A stretch of 64,000 nucleotides of DNA from Plantago elongata (Eukaryota > Streptophyta > Magnoliopsida > Lamiales > Plantaginaceae): NCBI GenBank assembly GCA_036897095.1, contig JAYMSP010000110.1:1-64000 (forward strand), read 5' to 3'. Below are positions 63,486 to 64,000 of the stretch, piece by piece. The position numbers and the translations under genes were made by a program. Under the pieces are notes generated by a model. The model saw only the letters and a list, made by a program, of their open reading frames with translations, made no database searches and was not told the origin of the DNA. Within the stretch, counting starts at the first letter, position 1. Each line of letters opens with the position of its first letter.

Positions 63486-64000
63486 GTCTAACACACTTCT
63501 TTAATTTAGTTCAGAAATCAGAATCAATTATCACTTTTCAGGGATTTCATTACCTTGCAATCTTGAATGATACAAAACAATCCTGTACCTAGTTCGGCCC
63601 TGAGACACTGTGATGGCTATTTTATGATTTAAAATGCATCTCTGAGCCCTTTATGGCAATAATGGTAACACACTATGTAAAAAATGTGCCGGGCATGATT
63701 AGTAGAAAAAACTAAAAAGATCTTCGGAGCACATCATGGAAGTATGAGTGCTTATTCTTTTTTCTGTGAAATGCTTTCCTCAAGTTGTGTACATAATCCC
63801 TTTTATTTTACCAATTTGTGTCCACTTTGTGAGTAGTGACAGGCAGTGTTTCATTGAGATAAGTTTTTGGTTTCCGGGGTTGCTATGCAGTGAACATACA
63901 GTAAAAGGAAATGTTGGTGCCGGTAGTGGCAACACATCTGTGATTTGGAGAGGTGGGGTTGACGATGATGTGATGAATCGGATGGAGGGGAAGAGGGTTG
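63486..64000. other. Intron-like sequence at the window end
   Basis: The next mL45 exon (family sequence begins LKSAYAIAKLRK) is not present, so this is probably intron. After a GCAG at 63890 the sequence is more GC-rich and open in one frame (residues EHTVKGNVGAGSGN...), which may be a repeat or an unrelated insertion. It does not resemble mL45. Confidence 0.4.

Noticed and set aside
1-64000. CRISPR arrays, operons, phage or bacterial defence systems
   Set aside because: The whole window is eukaryotic, with spliced genes; none of the spaced repeats has constant repeats with unique equal-length spacers.

Overview
The window is nuclear DNA from a flowering plant, most likely a eudicot. Genes have many exons with GT-AG introns and AT-rich introns and spacers. 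The products are plant-specific or clearly plant-type: the chlorophyll b reductase NOL, plastid histidinol dehydrogenase, an SGR2-type lipase, an ALA-type flippase and an LRR receptor-like pseudokinase. The repeats are typical of plants: Tourist- and Stowaway-like MITEs, a tRNA-type SINE, an L1-type LINE, and Ty1/copia and LTR-retrotransposon remnants. No bacterial-style features (operons, CRISPR) were seen.

Layout. (1) 0-1.2 kb: the last two exons of a plant FHIT-like diadenosine-polyphosphate hydrolase (+). (2) 1.2-6.2 kb: a spacer dominated by an odd array of ~20-bp spaced TAGTTTCA-like motifs. (3) 6.2-8.8 kb: a mitochondrial calcium uniporter (MCU) gene (-) whose single intron carries a Stowaway-like MITE and a SINE with target-site duplications. 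(4) 8.8-13.5 kb: two Tourist-like MITEs and a second spaced-motif array. (5) 13.5-16.7 kb: a TLC-domain membrane protein (-), eight coding exons, with a GC-AG intron and a recent 212-bp tandem duplication. (6) 17-28 kb: a nest of repeats: a foldback element, a 3'-truncated LINE, an LTR-retrotransposon remnant (-), the 3' half of a SIRE-like Ty1/copia element (+), and LTR-like non-coding DNA. (7) 28.8-31.9 kb: three truncated gene ends: an unidentified terminal exon (+), the C-terminal exons of an SGR2-like phospholipase (-), and the C-terminal third of an ALA1-like flippase (+). (8) 32.9-63.5 kb: a gene-dense part with histidinol dehydrogenase (+), an inactive LRR receptor-like kinase (-), NOL (-), a small RING-H2 membrane protein (-), a 19-exon DExH-box RNA helicase (-), and divergently from it the first five exons of a mitochondrial ribosomal mL45/Tim44-like gene (+), cut by the window end.

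The intact genes look like housekeeping or organelle-related genes with no obvious shared pathway. Several act in mitochondria or plastids (MCU, mL45, HISN8, NOL, and perhaps the helicase by its Arg-rich N terminus). Exon joins for the MCU, TLC, HISN8, receptor-kinase, NOL and helicase genes were worked out by hand, and the summed coding lengths are exact multiples of three without internal stops. I found no convincing new biological system. The most unusual signals are the three unrelated-looking ~20-bp spaced-motif arrays and the cluster of decapitated genes at 28.8-31.9 kb.
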